From contig CAJYUW010000031.1 of the NCBI GenBank assembly GCA_913778205.1, forward strand, positions 124,001-188,000: DNA of 64,000 nt, written 5' to 3'. This document shows, piece after piece, positions 1 through 8,161 of the stretch; position 1 is the first letter of the stretch; each line of letters opens with the position of its first letter. Both the position numbers and the translations under genes were made by a program. The stretch is from an uncultured Curtobacterium sp. Its GTDB lineage: Bacteria; Actinomycetota; Actinomycetes; Actinomycetales; Microbacteriaceae. The notes beneath the pieces were generated by a model that was given only the letters and a program-made list of their open reading frames with translations, did not search any database and had not been told where the DNA came from.

Positions 1-3000
1 TGACGTAGAGGTGCAGGTCCGACGGGCTCATCCGTTCGACCGCCTGCGCGAGCACGGTCCGGAGCGCGGTGGTGCGCCCCGAGAGCGCCGCACCGAGGAA
101 CAGCAGGTGCGTGCCGGCCTCGAGGTCCCACACGAGCGGTCGCTGCGTCTGCTGGCCGGGGACGTCCTCGATGCCGAGCGTGAGCCTCGTCGGCGCACCG
201 GTCCCGCCGGCGACCTGGGCGAGCGGCAGCAGGGCGGGCAGCGGCATGAGCCACGGCGACGCGTTCTTCGGGATGCCCATCGCCTCGGTCGCGCGCGTGA
301 CGACGTCCACGAGCGCACGCAGGTCGGTGTCGTCGTGGTCGACCGGCGCCGCCGCGTGCCGCTTCACGGGGAACCGCGGCGGGTAGGCCAGGCCCTCCCA
401 GTCGACGGCCGCGACCTTCGGCAGCTGCCGCTGGACCCGCTGCACGCCCTGCCTGATGCCGGCGACGCGCGCGGTCTGGAAGCCACTCGGCAGCGCCCCG
501 AGCCCGGCCCGGACGAACCCGCGGCCGGGCGTGGACCGGCTGATGAGCGCGGCCTCGGGGGAGCCGAGGACGTCGGTCGAGTCGGCGCGGTCGGTGACGC
601 GGAGCGCGACCCGGAGGTTGATGTTCGACTGCATCTCCGGCGTGATCACACCGCTCGGTCGCTGGGTGGCGAGGACGAGGTGCACGCCGAGGGAGCGGCC
701 GACCCGGGCGATCCGGACGAGGCCGTCGATGAAGTCCGGATGCTCGGTCTTCAGCTCGGCGAACTCGTCGATGACGATCATGAGCCGCGCGAGGCCGTTC
801 CGCGCCGCGACGTCGGGGTCCTTCGCCCAGGCGGCGTCGACGTCCTTCACGTTCAACTCGGGGATCCGGAGCGCGGTCTCCCGGCGCTTCAGCTCGGCGT
901 CGAGCGAGGTCAGGGCCCGCTCGGTCTCGCGGGCGTCGAGGTTCGTGACCATGCCGACCGTGTGCGGCAGGCGCGAGCAGTCCGCGAACGCCGAGGCGCC
1001 CTTGTAGTCGACGAGCACGAAGTTGAGGGCGTCCGGTCGGTTCGCCATCGCGAGCGACACCACGAGCGCCTGCAGGAACTCGGACTTGCCGGAGCCCGTG
1101 GTGCCCGCGACGAGGGCGTGCGGGCCGTCGGCGGCGATGTCGAGGGCGTACTCGCCGTCCGCGCTCGCCCCCACGACGACGTGCGTGCGACGCGGGGAGC
1201 GCTGCCACCGGGCGACGATCGGCGTGGGGTCCTCCAGGTCGACGCCGAGGAGGTCGACGTACCGGACGCTCGTCGGCAGCATGCCCTCGTCGCCGACGCC
1301 CGAGACGTGGCGGATCGAGCACAGGCTGCGGGCGATGCGCTCGGCGGTCGGCACGGACAGGCCGTCGAGCAGGACGGACGGGTGGTACGCGGCGTCGGAC
1401 TCGAGCCGGGCGAGCGACCGGTCGTCGGGGTCGACCGCGAGCACCGTCCGGGACTCCTCGGGCAGCCGGGCGCGGTCGGTGTCGAGCGCGATCACGTGCA
1501 CGCCGACGCGGGCGCCCTGCTCGAGGACCTGCACCATCCCCGGCAGCGTGCGGTACTCCCGGGCGCCGTCGACGACCACGACGACGTCGGTGTCGAAGTC
1601 GCCAGCACTGACGGCGGACCCGGCCCGCGAGCGCACCTGCACGAGCGCCGCGAGGTCGCGGACGCGCTCCCGGCGCGAGTCGTCGGTGTTGCCGATGCGG
1701 GCGAGCGCACCGTCGTCGGCCTGCTGTACCTGCGGCAGCCACTGCGTCCACGCCCACTCCGGCGCCGCGTCGTCGCCGCAGACCACCACGATGCCGGTGT
1801 CGCGCGGCGACCGCAGCGTCCCGACGGCCGCGAGCATCGACCGGACGAGCGCACGGGCGACGTCGGGCGGTCCGGCGATCCCGACGACGCCCGCGCCCAG
1901 GTCGACCGAGACGGGCGCCGGCGCTACGCCGACGTGGTGGGCGCCGGTGTGCTTCGACGAGCCGCCTTGGAAGTTCGCGGCGAGCGGCACCTCGGCGACG
2001 CCGACCCGCACGTGCAGGGCGTCCGCGTCGCGCTTCCGCCGCTCCCACAGCCGGGCGAGCGGGCGGGTGGCGATGTCGCGCACCACCACGGGGTCGACGC
2101 TGCGGTACCAGGAGTCGAGCCGCTGCTCCTTCACGAGCGCGGCGATCCGGACGCGGGTGTCGGCGATGTCCTGCCGCCACTCCTCGAACGTCTTGATGCC
2201 CTTCTTCTTGGCGCGCGACCGCTGGGTGAGGAAGGTCCCGACGACCATGACCGGCGACGCCGCGGCCATCATGAGCATGATCGGCCGCGCGAAGACGATC
2301 GCCATGGTCACGCCGAGGACGACCGGGATCACGGCCGACAGCCACGGCATCGGGGTCTTGTCGACGTCGTCGGGCTGGTCGCCCGGCAGCACCACGGTCG
2401 GCGGGACGGCGGGCGGCATGATCCGCGACGTCCGGTTGAAGCCGCGCATCCCGACCTCGTCCGGCGCGAGGTCCGCGTCCGCGAAGGGCTCGATGCCGAT
2501 GCGGAACACCGAGCTGCCGACCTGCACGACGTCGGCGGGGACGATCTCCGTGCTGCCGACGACGTCGCGCCCGTTGACGACCACGCCGGGCGCCTCGTCG
2601 ATGACGGTGAGGACGGCCCGGAGCGGCCCCGCACCGACGGGACCGACCCCCGTCGGCGTGGCGGCCGGAGCGCCCTGGTCGAGCGAGATCGTGGCGTGGT
2701 GGGGCCGGAGGAACGGGTCGGCGACGCAGAGTTCGGTGTCGCCCGAGCTGCCGATGCGCAGCGGGCCCTCGAGCGGCAGCGGCACGGTCTCGCCCGCGAA
2801 CGGCCCGCCGACGACCTCGAGTCGCGGGCGCCCCGGCGGCAGTTCGCTCGGCGCGCGCACGGGCAGCGTCGATCCGTTGAGGATGCCCGCCTCGGCCAGG
2901 GACGCACTCGGCCCGGTCCCGGGGGCGATCGTCGCCGGGTCGACCCCGAGCCCGGCGGCCACCTCGCCGACGCTCGTCACGTCGGTCGCGTCCACGACGA

Positions 3001-3055
3001 AGGTCGCGTCGGCAGCGGGGTGCGCCGGGTCCTGCAGGCTGAGGCGGAGCGTCAT
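1..3055 (-). CDS. FHA-domain FtsK/SpoIIIE (EssC/EccC-like) ATPase, C-terminus cut by window edge
   Basis: Membrane-associated FtsK/SpoIIIE-family ATPase of the kind that drives type VII-like secretion. About 1018 codons are visible and the 3' end lies outside the window. An N-terminal region of ~75 residues is followed by an FHA-like domain (~80-190, with GSSGDTEL and RPHHATISL), two closely spaced membrane segments (~235-275), and a first FtsK domain with an intact Walker A GTTGSGKSE (~650-658) and Walker B LMIVIDEF. A second FtsK module near residue 987 has a degenerate P-loop, GAALSGRTT, in which the usual Lys is Arg. The ATG overlaps the stop of the upstream secreted-protein gene (ATGA), so the two are translationally coupled. 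The family is clear from motifs. Substrates are unknown, because no WXG100 gene is in view. A DNA-pumping role is less likely given the FHA domain and the secreted partner. Confidence 0.85.
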   Translation of the reverse strand, partial: MTLRLSLQDPAHPAADATFVVDATDVTSVGEVAAGLGVDPATIAPGTGPSASLAEAGILNGSTLPVRAPSELPPGRPRLEVVGGPFAGETVPLPLEGPLRIGSSGDTELCVADPFLRPHHATISLDQGAPAATPTGVGPVGAGPLRAVLTVIDEAPGVVVNGRDVVGSTEIVPADVVQVGSSVFRIGIEPFADADLAPDEVGMRGFNRTSRIMPPAVPPTVVLPGDQPDDVDKTPMPWLSAVIPVVLGVTMAIVFARPIMLMMAAASPVMVVGTFLTQRSRAKKKGIKTFEEWRQDIADTRVRIAALVKEQRLDSWYRSVDPVVVRDIATRPLARLWERRKRDADALHVRVGVAEVPLAANFQGGSSKHTGAHHVGVAPAPVSVDLGAGVVGIAGPPDVARALVRSMLAAVGTLRSPRDTGIVVVCGDDAAPEWAWTQWLPQVQQADDGALARIGNTDDSRRERVRDLAALVQVRSRAGSAVSAGDFDTDVVVVVDGAREYRTLPGMVQVLEQGARVGVHVIALDTDRARLPEESRTVLAVDPDDRSLARLESDAAYHPSVLLDGLSVPTAERIARSLCSIRHVSGVGDEGMLPTSVRYVDLLGVDLEDPTPIVARWQRSPRRTHVVVGASADGEYALDIAADGPHALVAGTTGSGKSEFLQALVVSLAMANRPDALNFVLVDYKGASAFADCSRLPHTVGMVTNLDARETERALTSLDAELKRRETALRIPELNVKDVDAAWAKDPDVAARNGLARLMIVIDEFAELKTEHPDFIDGLVRIARVGRSLGVHLVLATQRPSGVITPEMQSNINLRVALRVTDRADSTDVLGSPEAALISRSTPGRGFVRAGLGALPSGFQTARVAGIRQGVQRVQRQLPKVAAVDWEGLAYPPRFPVKRHAAAPVDHDDTDLRALVDVVTRATEAMGIPKNASPWLMPLPALLPLAQVAGGTGAPTRLTLGIEDVPGQQTQRPLVWDLEAGTHLLFLGAALSGRTTALRTVLAQAVERMSPSDLHLYV

Positions 3056-4323
3056 CGGCTGCCTTCCGTGATGCGGTCGAGGTCGGTCAGGAGCGGGGTG
3101 AGCAGGCCGGACTGCGCCCGGTCGGCGGAGTCGTCCTCGGCGGGCAGGGGCGCGACGACGCTGCGGGCACTGCGCGTGCCGAGACCGGTCTGGAGGCCCG
3201 TGGCCGGGTACCGCACGCCGGTCGCGGTCGTCTCGCGCTCGTCGCTCCGACCGCCCTGCCCGGGTGGCAGGGTGCCGGTCGCGGTCGCCGCCGTGCGGCT
3301 CCCCGTGCGGGGCAGGATCGTCACGGTGCCGGTGGCCTGGTCGCCCGAGTCGGTGCGGACGTGGAACGAGAACTGGTCGGCGCGGCTCATCGTGCCCGAG
3401 GGGCGGTAGGTCGCGACCCCGGCGTCCGTGCACACGACGGTGCCGGCGACCGCCGACCCGCAGTCGGAGAACCGGACCCGGCCCGTCCTCGCGGTCGCCA
3501 GCTCCGCCAGGTCGATGCGGAGCGTGCCGTCCCGGCCGAGCCGTCGGACGGTGTCCTGCGCGTCGAGGTCGCTCGACCCGGCCTCGACGAAGACGAGCCG
3601 CACGGTCGCGGAACCGGCGCCGCCCTGGTCGTCGGTCGCGCGGAGCCGGACGGCCGCGGTGCCGGTCCACGCCGCCGGCGGTCGGACGACGAGGCCCGTG
3701 CTGGTCACGGTGGCGACGACCCCGGCCGGCTTCGCGGACACGACCTGCATCCGTGGGCCGGCTGCGCAGCCGTCGCACCGGATCCCGAGGTCGCTGTACG
3801 GCACGGTCGCGGTGGTGCCCTGTTCGAACGGGTGGTCGTACGTCTGCTCCACCAGGGTGGGCGGCGTCGGGGGCTCGAGGGACACCAGGTGGGTGACGTC
3901 GAGGGCGAGCGAGCCGTTCCGCTCCGGCACGGTCATCGTGACGGTGCCGAAGTCGGGACGGTAGCCCTTGGAGGTGAGGCTGAGCGAGTCCGTCGAGCAC
4001 GTCGCGGCGATGCCGGTCGGGACGTTGACACGGCCGCAGTCGGCGACCGACCAGCCGTCGCCGAGCGGCACCTCGGCGTCGCCGGTGTACGGGACCGCGA
4101 TCCGCACCGGGTCGGAGCCCGATCCGCCCTGCGCCGACCCGCCCTGCGCCGTTGCGCGTTGGACGGGTCCGGCCACCTGTGGGGCGGGAGCCGCGACGGC
4201 GGGGGAGGCCGGGCCTCCCGGCAGTGCCTGCGGGACCACGAGCGCGAGCGCGACGAGCAGGACCGAGCCGACCACCGCGCGGGGTCGCGCCCGACCGCCT
4301 GCTTCCTGCTGCCCCCGGAACAC
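3052..4323 (-). CDS. Secreted Ig/cadherin-like repeat protein coupled to the FtsK ATPase
   Basis: A 423-residue exported protein. A basic N-terminus is followed by a hydrophobic stretch (residues ~17-33) and a PAVAAP region that looks like a signal peptidase site. The mature part is Ser/Thr/Gly-rich beta-sandwich sequence; segments such as TAAVRLRATDDQGGAGSATV are typical of bacterial Ig or cadherin-like domains. Paired cysteines (CDGC, and C near 290 and 300) could form disulfides. The GTG start is chosen because a -10-like TATCAT ends about 6 bases before it, which suggests a leaderless mRNA. Its stop overlaps the ATPase start, so it is probably an accessory or surface component of the same system. 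No enzymatic motif was seen. Homology to a named family is not claimed. Confidence 0.75.
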   Translation of the reverse strand: MFRGQQEAGGRARPRAVVGSVLLVALALVVPQALPGGPASPAVAAPAPQVAGPVQRATAQGGSAQGGSGSDPVRIAVPYTGDAEVPLGDGWSVADCGRVNVPTGIAATCSTDSLSLTSKGYRPDFGTVTMTVPERNGSLALDVTHLVSLEPPTPPTLVEQTYDHPFEQGTTATVPYSDLGIRCDGCAAGPRMQVVSAKPAGVVATVTSTGLVVRPPAAWTGTAAVRLRATDDQGGAGSATVRLVFVEAGSSDLDAQDTVRRLGRDGTLRIDLAELATARTGRVRFSDCGSAVAGTVVCTDAGVATYRPSGTMSRADQFSFHVRTDSGDQATGTVTILPRTGSRTAATATGTLPPGQGGRSDERETTATGVRYPATGLQTGLGTRSARSVVAPLPAEDDSADRAQSGLLTPLLTDLDRITEGSR

Positions 4324-4328
4324 GCCCT

Positions 4329-4335
4329 TATGATA
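4329..4335. promoter_or_regulatory. Candidate bidirectional -10 element (TATGATA)
   Basis: The symmetric heptamer TATGATA lies in the 44-bp gap between two divergent genes. Read rightward it gives TATGAT, about 33 bases before the ATG at 4368. Read leftward it gives TATCAT, with the predicted start of transcription falling on or next to the GTG at 4323. Neither side has a good -35 hexamer. Confidence 0.45.
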
Positions 4336-4367
4336 GGCGGCGCACCGTCCACGGGGAGGATCGCCGC

Positions 4368-5006
4368 ATGAGCACGACGTCGTCGCGTCCCGGCGTCCCG
4401 GGCGTCCCCGTCATCCCGCCCGTGCCGTCCGCGCCCTCGCCGGAGCACCGCCGGGAGCGCGCCTCGGGTGCGCGACTCGGCTGGGACCCGGGGCAGCCCG
4501 CCCTCTACGAGCAGTGGGGCGTCCCCGCTCCCGGCCCGAAGCGGTCGATGGGCTCCGACATCGGGCTCCTGCCCGAGCTCGAGCAGACCGAGACGACCCG
4601 GCGGCCGCTCTGGAAGCACCCGGCGTTCATCGTCTCCGCGGCGCTCGCCGTCGTCGCCGTCGCGGTCGCGGTCGTCATGATCGTCCACGCGGTGACGGCC
4701 GAGGGGCCGCCGAAGGTGCGCGACCTCGCGATCGAGTCCGGGTCGGGCAACGTGCACGTGTCGTGGGGCGGGCCGGACGTGGCGTGGTCGGTGTACGTCG
4801 TGGAGCCGGGGACGCGACCCGTCGACGTCACCGGGCAGGCGCGCGGCACCGAGCTCTGGCTGCCCACCGCGGGCGGCCTGTACGACGCCGACTCGTGCTT
4901 CGTCGTCCGCGCGACGGCGGCGAACCAGGGCAAGGCCGTCCCGACCGACGCCGGGACCCGCGCGTCGCAGGGTGCCGGACAGGTCTGCCTGGGCGATGCG
5001 GGCTGA
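4368..5006 (+). CDS. Single-pass membrane protein with fibronectin III-like extracellular domain
   Basis: A 212-residue protein. The N-terminal ~85 residues are Pro/Ser/Arg-rich and presumably cytoplasmic. One transmembrane helix (AFIVSAALAVVAVAVAVVMIVHAV, described here in parts, ~residues 86-110) is followed by an extracellular beta-rich domain beginning PPKVRDLAIESGSGNVHVSW, the usual opening of an fn3-like fold, with two cysteines near the end (C in DSCFVV and QVCLG). The ATG is preceded by GGGGAGGA at 4353-4360. It is divergent from the secreted-protein/ATPase pair and overlaps the lipoprotein gene downstream, so it may belong to the same envelope system. Function is unknown. Confidence 0.75.
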   Translation: MSTTSSRPGVPGVPVIPPVPSAPSPEHRRERASGARLGWDPGQPALYEQWGVPAPGPKRSMGSDIGLLPELEQTETTRRPLWKHPAFIVSAALAVVAVAVAVVMIVHAVTAEGPPKVRDLAIESGSGNVHVSWGGPDVAWSVYVVEPGTRPVDVTGQARGTELWLPTAGGLYDADSCFVVRATAANQGKAVPTDAGTRASQGAGQVCLGDAG

Positions 5007-5838
5007 CCCACGACGCCGGCGCGGCGGTCCGGTGGGTCGCGGGCGGTTCGTCGGGCGGGGACGCGGTGCTGTCGTGGTCGCTGCCGCGGTCGCCACGGTC
5101 CTCACCCTGGCCGGGTGCACCGGGACGGACCCGGCGGACGTCGCCGTGACCCCGACCGCGACCGGCTTCGGCGGTCAGGCCCCGGTCGACGGCAGCCGCA
5201 ACGGCATCGAGACGGTCGACGGGGCCACCGCGCTGCGTGACGTCCTGCGCGCCGTGCGGTCGGAGGCCGTCGTGGCGACCGGCACCGTGACCGAGCTCGT
5301 CCCGGATCCGGACGCGCGCCAGGGATCCGGGGACACCGTGCCGGGGCGGACCGTGCGCTTCACCTACCGCGGCGTGCCCGACGACTCGTCGCTGCAGCTC
5401 AGCGTCGGTGGGGTCACGCTCGACGCGCGGCGGACGGGCGACGACGTGTACGTGCGCGGCAACGCGGCGTTCGCCGAGCGGACCGGGCTCGACGGTGCGA
5501 CGAAGGGCCGGGTGTGCGTGCCCGCCGGGTCGTCGGCACTCCGGACGTTCGCACCGTTCACCGAGCCCGACGACCTGCTCCGGGCGGTCCTCGGCTCGGA
5601 CGGCGACGTCACGCTGCACCCCGGCGCCGTACAGGGCTCCGGGGAGGACGCGCGCGCGCAGATCGTCGTCGCGAACGGGTCGTCCCCGGTCGGGGCGCTC
5701 GAGGTGTCGGCGGTGGGGGAGCCGGTGCCGTACGCGCTCAGTGCCGCGGACGGGACGGGGTCCGTGACGATGGCGTTCCGGTCGTGGGGAGCGGACCTCG
5801 GTCTGGCGGACCCGGACGACGTCGTCGACGACTGCTGA
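4996..5838 (+). CDS. Putative lipoprotein
   Basis: A ~280-residue protein with an Arg-rich N-terminus, a hydrophobic segment and a lipobox LAGC followed by TGTDPAD, so it is probably lipid-anchored on the outer face of the membrane. The region after ~residue 60 (GTVTELVPD, TVRFTYRG, DDVYVRGNAAF) resembles the LppX/LprG-type lipid-binding lipoprotein fold, but I treat this only as a possibility. The ATG at 4996 overlaps the upstream gene by 11 bases. A GTG at 4972 in the same frame would add eight residues. It ends convergently with the CGNR gene. Confidence 0.75.
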   Translation: MRADPRRRRGGPVGRGRFVGRGRGAVVVAAAVATVLTLAGCTGTDPADVAVTPTATGFGGQAPVDGSRNGIETVDGATALRDVLRAVRSEAVVATGTVTELVPDPDARQGSGDTVPGRTVRFTYRGVPDDSSLQLSVGGVTLDARRTGDDVYVRGNAAFAERTGLDGATKGRVCVPAGSSALRTFAPFTEPDDLLRAVLGSDGDVTLHPGAVQGSGEDARAQIVVANGSSPVGALEVSAVGEPVPYALSAADGTGSVTMAFRSWGADLGLADPDDVVDDC

Positions 5839-5880
5839 GCGGCGCACGTCGGACGCCCGGTATCGTGCAAGTGCGGGCCG

Positions 5881-6003
5881 GAAGCGCCCGCGCGCCCGCC
5901 GCTCGCGCCGCTCGGGCGCCCGCGCCCCCGCCGGTCGGGCGCCCGCGCCGCCCGCCGCTGGCGCACCGGAGCGCCCGCCGCTCGCGCGCCCGCGCCCCCG
6001 CCG
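5881..6003. repeat. Degenerate 23-24-bp GC-only tandem repeat between convergent genes
   Basis: Four consecutive units start at 5910, 5934, 5958 and 5981 and end in CGCCCGCGCCCCCGCCG or close variants, with a further degenerate unit at 5881-5909. The block fills the gap between the lipoprotein stop (5838) and the stop of the opposing CGNR gene (6007). It may act as a bidirectional terminator, but no clean single hairpin with a T-run is present. Confidence 0.55.
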
Positions 6004-6006
6004 CGC

Positions 6007-6702
6007 TCAGCCCGCCGCGCGCCGGGCCCGGTGCGCCCGCACCTTCGCCCGGTTGCCGCACCGCTGCATCGAGCACCAGCGCCGCGTCCCGCCCCGTGAG
6101 GAGTCGTAGAACACCAGACCGCAGTCGTCCGCCGAGCACCGGCTCAGGCGCGTCGGCCGCCCGTCCGCCTCGACGTCGTCGAACCCCACCTCGGAGAACA
6201 GCGCCACCGCGTCCCGCGCCACGCTGGACAGCGCCTGCGCGAGCCGCACCCGGTTCGCTCCTGCCCGACGACGACCGCCGGGCAGGCTCGGCGGCACGTC
6301 CGGCAGCGCCGCGAACAGGTTGACGGTGTCGATGTCGTCCGGCGCCGGACGGGTGCGTCCCGTACCGGCGCGGAGGCCCGCCGCCACGGCGGTGCGCTCC
6401 GCCGCGGTCGACGCCGCAGCAGGGGCGGCCGCCACCGCGAGCCGCGCGATCGCGGCACGCAGCTCCCGTGCATCGTGCAGCTCCCGCGCCGTGGCACCGA
6501 CGTCGATCGGCTCGGTGTGGTCGCCGAGCCACTCGTCCAGGTCGGCCGGGGTCGCGAGGAGCTCCCCGAGGTGCGCGCGCGGCCGTCGACCGTCGGGATC
6601 GTCCGCGAAGCCGCCGGTGTGCGCGAAGTCCAGGGCGATGCGTCCGGCGTCGAAGAACCACGACGAACCGGCGTCCGTGCGGATGTTCTGCCCCGTGTGC
6701 AT
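6007..6702 (-). CDS. ABATE/CGNR zinc-finger protein, putative transcriptional regulator
   Basis: A 231-residue protein. The N-terminal part (SSWFFDAGRIALDFAHTGG) is the characteristic opening of the ABATE (putative stress-induced transcription regulator) domain, and the C-terminus carries the CGNR zinc finger: C-x4-C in SRCSADDCGLVFYD, then RRWCSMQRCGNRAKV. The family usually binds DNA. It is the last gene of a tight minus-strand set with the SprT-like and helical-repeat genes; only 9 bases separate it from the SprT stop. The ATG at 6702 is supported by the conserved N-terminus. Confidence 0.85.
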   Translation of the reverse strand: MHTGQNIRTDAGSSWFFDAGRIALDFAHTGGFADDPDGRRPRAHLGELLATPADLDEWLGDHTEPIDVGATARELHDARELRAAIARLAVAAAPAAASTAAERTAVAAGLRAGTGRTRPAPDDIDTVNLFAALPDVPPSLPGGRRRAGANRVRLAQALSSVARDAVALFSEVGFDDVEADGRPTRLSRCSADDCGLVFYDSSRGGTRRWCSMQRCGNRAKVRAHRARRAAG

Positions 6703-6711
6703 CCGCCCAGG

Positions 6712-7197
6712 CTAACGGGTTACCGCTCCCGCACCAGCGGTCGTGGTGGACCGGCGTCGCCAGGTGATCACGTTCCTGGCGTCGAACCGCCGGGAGCACT
6801 TCGCGCACGCCAGCGGCCTCGTCGGCGTGCGGTACCGGACGTGCTCGTGTCCCGCCGGACACGTGCCCACCCAGGGGGCGAGCTCGGAGGCGACCGGTCC
6901 GTCGTAGAGCCGCGACCCGGTGTACCCGATCGCCGCCGCGGTCCGCCGCCACACCGGCCCGTGGGCTGCGCGCGGCCCCGCCAGCGCGTGCGCGATCTCG
7001 TGGAGGAGCACCTGGTCGGCGTCCTCGTCCGAGAACCGGGCGGCGAGGTACCGGCTCACCGTGATGCGCCGCTTCGTGAAGTCGCACTGTCCGGCGCGCG
7101 TCTTCGCGTGGTCGAACGCGAAGGTCCAGGTCCGGTCGAGGTGCTCCGCCATCAGCACGGCGGCACGGCTCCGGACGGCGTCGAGCTCCGCCGTCAT
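6712..7197 (-). CDS. SprT-like zinc metalloprotease-fold protein
   Basis: A 161-residue protein with the HExxH signature (LLHEIAHALAGPRAAHGPVWRR) preceded by QVLL, which matches the SprT-like domain, including the third His downstream. A C-terminal CPAGH...CAKC pair forms the zinc ribbon usual in this family (GTCPAGHEHVRYRT and ACAKCSRRFD). The start was set at 7197, where the ATG overlaps the stop of the upstream gene (ATGA). Bacterial SprT-like proteins are poorly characterised; eukaryotic relatives cleave DNA-protein crosslinks. Its role here is unknown. Confidence 0.88.
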   Translation of the reverse strand: MTAELDAVRSRAAVLMAEHLDRTWTFAFDHAKTRAGQCDFTKRRITVSRYLAARFSDEDADQVLLHEIAHALAGPRAAHGPVWRRTAAAIGYTGSRLYDGPVASELAPWVGTCPAGHEHVRYRTPTRPLACAKCSRRFDARNVITWRRRSTTTAGAGAVTR

Positions 7198-8039
7198 CGC
7201 TCGGGACGCGGGTCCGCCTGGCCCTTCCGCGCCGCCCGGGCCGCGATGCGGCCCCAGATGTCGTCGGCCTCGGTCCGTGCTGCGTCCGGCGCGCCGAGCA
7301 CCCGACGGCGGACCGGCGGCTCCTGCTCCGTGCGCTGCGGCTCCGGCCGGGAGGCCCGTGGCGCCGCGTCGACGTCGTCCTCCGCCCGGCGTGCGGCCAC
7401 GTCGCGGGCCGTGCGCGGCTTCTCCTGCTGGTCGTCGGTCGTCGAGATGGCGGCGCGCATCGCGGCCTCCACCGCCGTGCGGAGGGCGTCCGTGCGCTCC
7501 GACGGTGCCCCGGCCTGGCGGAAGGCCTGGTAGGCGCGGGACAGGGCCGAGCGCGCCTCCTCGTAGCGGCCGCTCTCGAACAGCGACCAGCCCTCGAGCT
7601 CGGCGGCCGCGCCCTCGAGCTCCGGCCACTCCTCGGTCCGTGCCGTGTCCCGCGCGAGGGCTGCCTCGGTGGCGGCACGCTCGTGTCGGCCGAGGTCGTG
7701 CAGCACGTGCGCGCGACGGATCCGCGCGGCGACCTTGTCCTGCCGTTCGCCGGTGAACATCGTCAGGCGGAAGACCTCCTCCGCGACGACGAGCGACTCG
7801 TCCAACCGCCCGAGCAGGCGCAGCAGCTCGGCGCGCTCCGCGAGGGCTTCGGTGCTCCGGCTCTGCCCGAGGTCGCGGAGACGCTGCTGCACGGCTTCGG
7901 CGTCCACCGCGGGCCGCAGGCTGATCGGCGCGAAGGTCGACCCCGGGCTGACCCCGGCGGTGACGGGTGCGGCGTGGCGGCCGTCACGGGCACGGTCGGT
8001 CCGGTCGTGCGGCTGCGGGTTCTCGGGCGGGAGGGACAT
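7194..8039 (-). CDS. Helical-repeat (TPR-like) cytoplasmic protein
   Basis: A 281-residue protein. A Pro-rich N-terminal ~40 residues is followed by paired amphipathic helices from ~50 to ~190 with TPR-like spacing (ALAERAELLRLLGRLDESLV, HVLHDLGRHERAATEAALA, GWSLFESGRYEEARSALSRA). A charged, disordered C-terminal ~80 residues carries the segment ADDIWGRIAARAARKGQ. There is no signal peptide or enzyme motif, so it is probably a scaffold. It is the first gene of the helical-repeat, SprT, CGNR operon. A TACCCT hexamer ends seven bases before the ATG, which could make the mRNA leaderless. Confidence 0.72.
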   Translation of the reverse strand: MSLPPENPQPHDRTDRARDGRHAAPVTAGVSPGSTFAPISLRPAVDAEAVQQRLRDLGQSRSTEALAERAELLRLLGRLDESLVVAEEVFRLTMFTGERQDKVAARIRRAHVLHDLGRHERAATEAALARDTARTEEWPELEGAAAELEGWSLFESGRYEEARSALSRAYQAFRQAGAPSERTDALRTAVEAAMRAAISTTDDQQEKPRTARDVAARRAEDDVDAAPRASRPEPQRTEQEPPVRRRVLGAPDAARTEADDIWGRIAARAARKGQADPRPER

Positions 8040-8106
8040 CGGTTCGAGGGTAACCGCGCTCCGCCGAGAGCGAGCGGTGCCACGCGCACGGGGGTCGTGC
8101 GGACGC

Positions 8107-8142
8107 CGACGGCCCGCCGTGCCGGAGCACGACGGGCCGTCG
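8107..8142 (-). terminator. Intergenic hairpin terminator
   Basis: A 10-bp outer stem CGACGGCCCG/CGGGCCGTCG encloses an inner 5-bp stem CGTGC/GCACG with a CGGA loop and one C:A mismatch. It lies 20 bases past the stop of the repeat-containing membrane protein gene (minus strand) and before the next minus-strand operon. There is no strong T-run. Confidence 0.65.
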
Positions 8143-8161
8143 GGTCGGACCGGAGCCGACC

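Noticed and set aside
11..3409. Long plus-strand open frame (1132 codons) opposite the FtsK ATPase gene
   Set aside because: It is an Arg/Asp/Gly-rich shadow of the minus-strand gene, whose translation shows intact FHA, Walker and FtsK motifs. High GC keeps antisense frames open.
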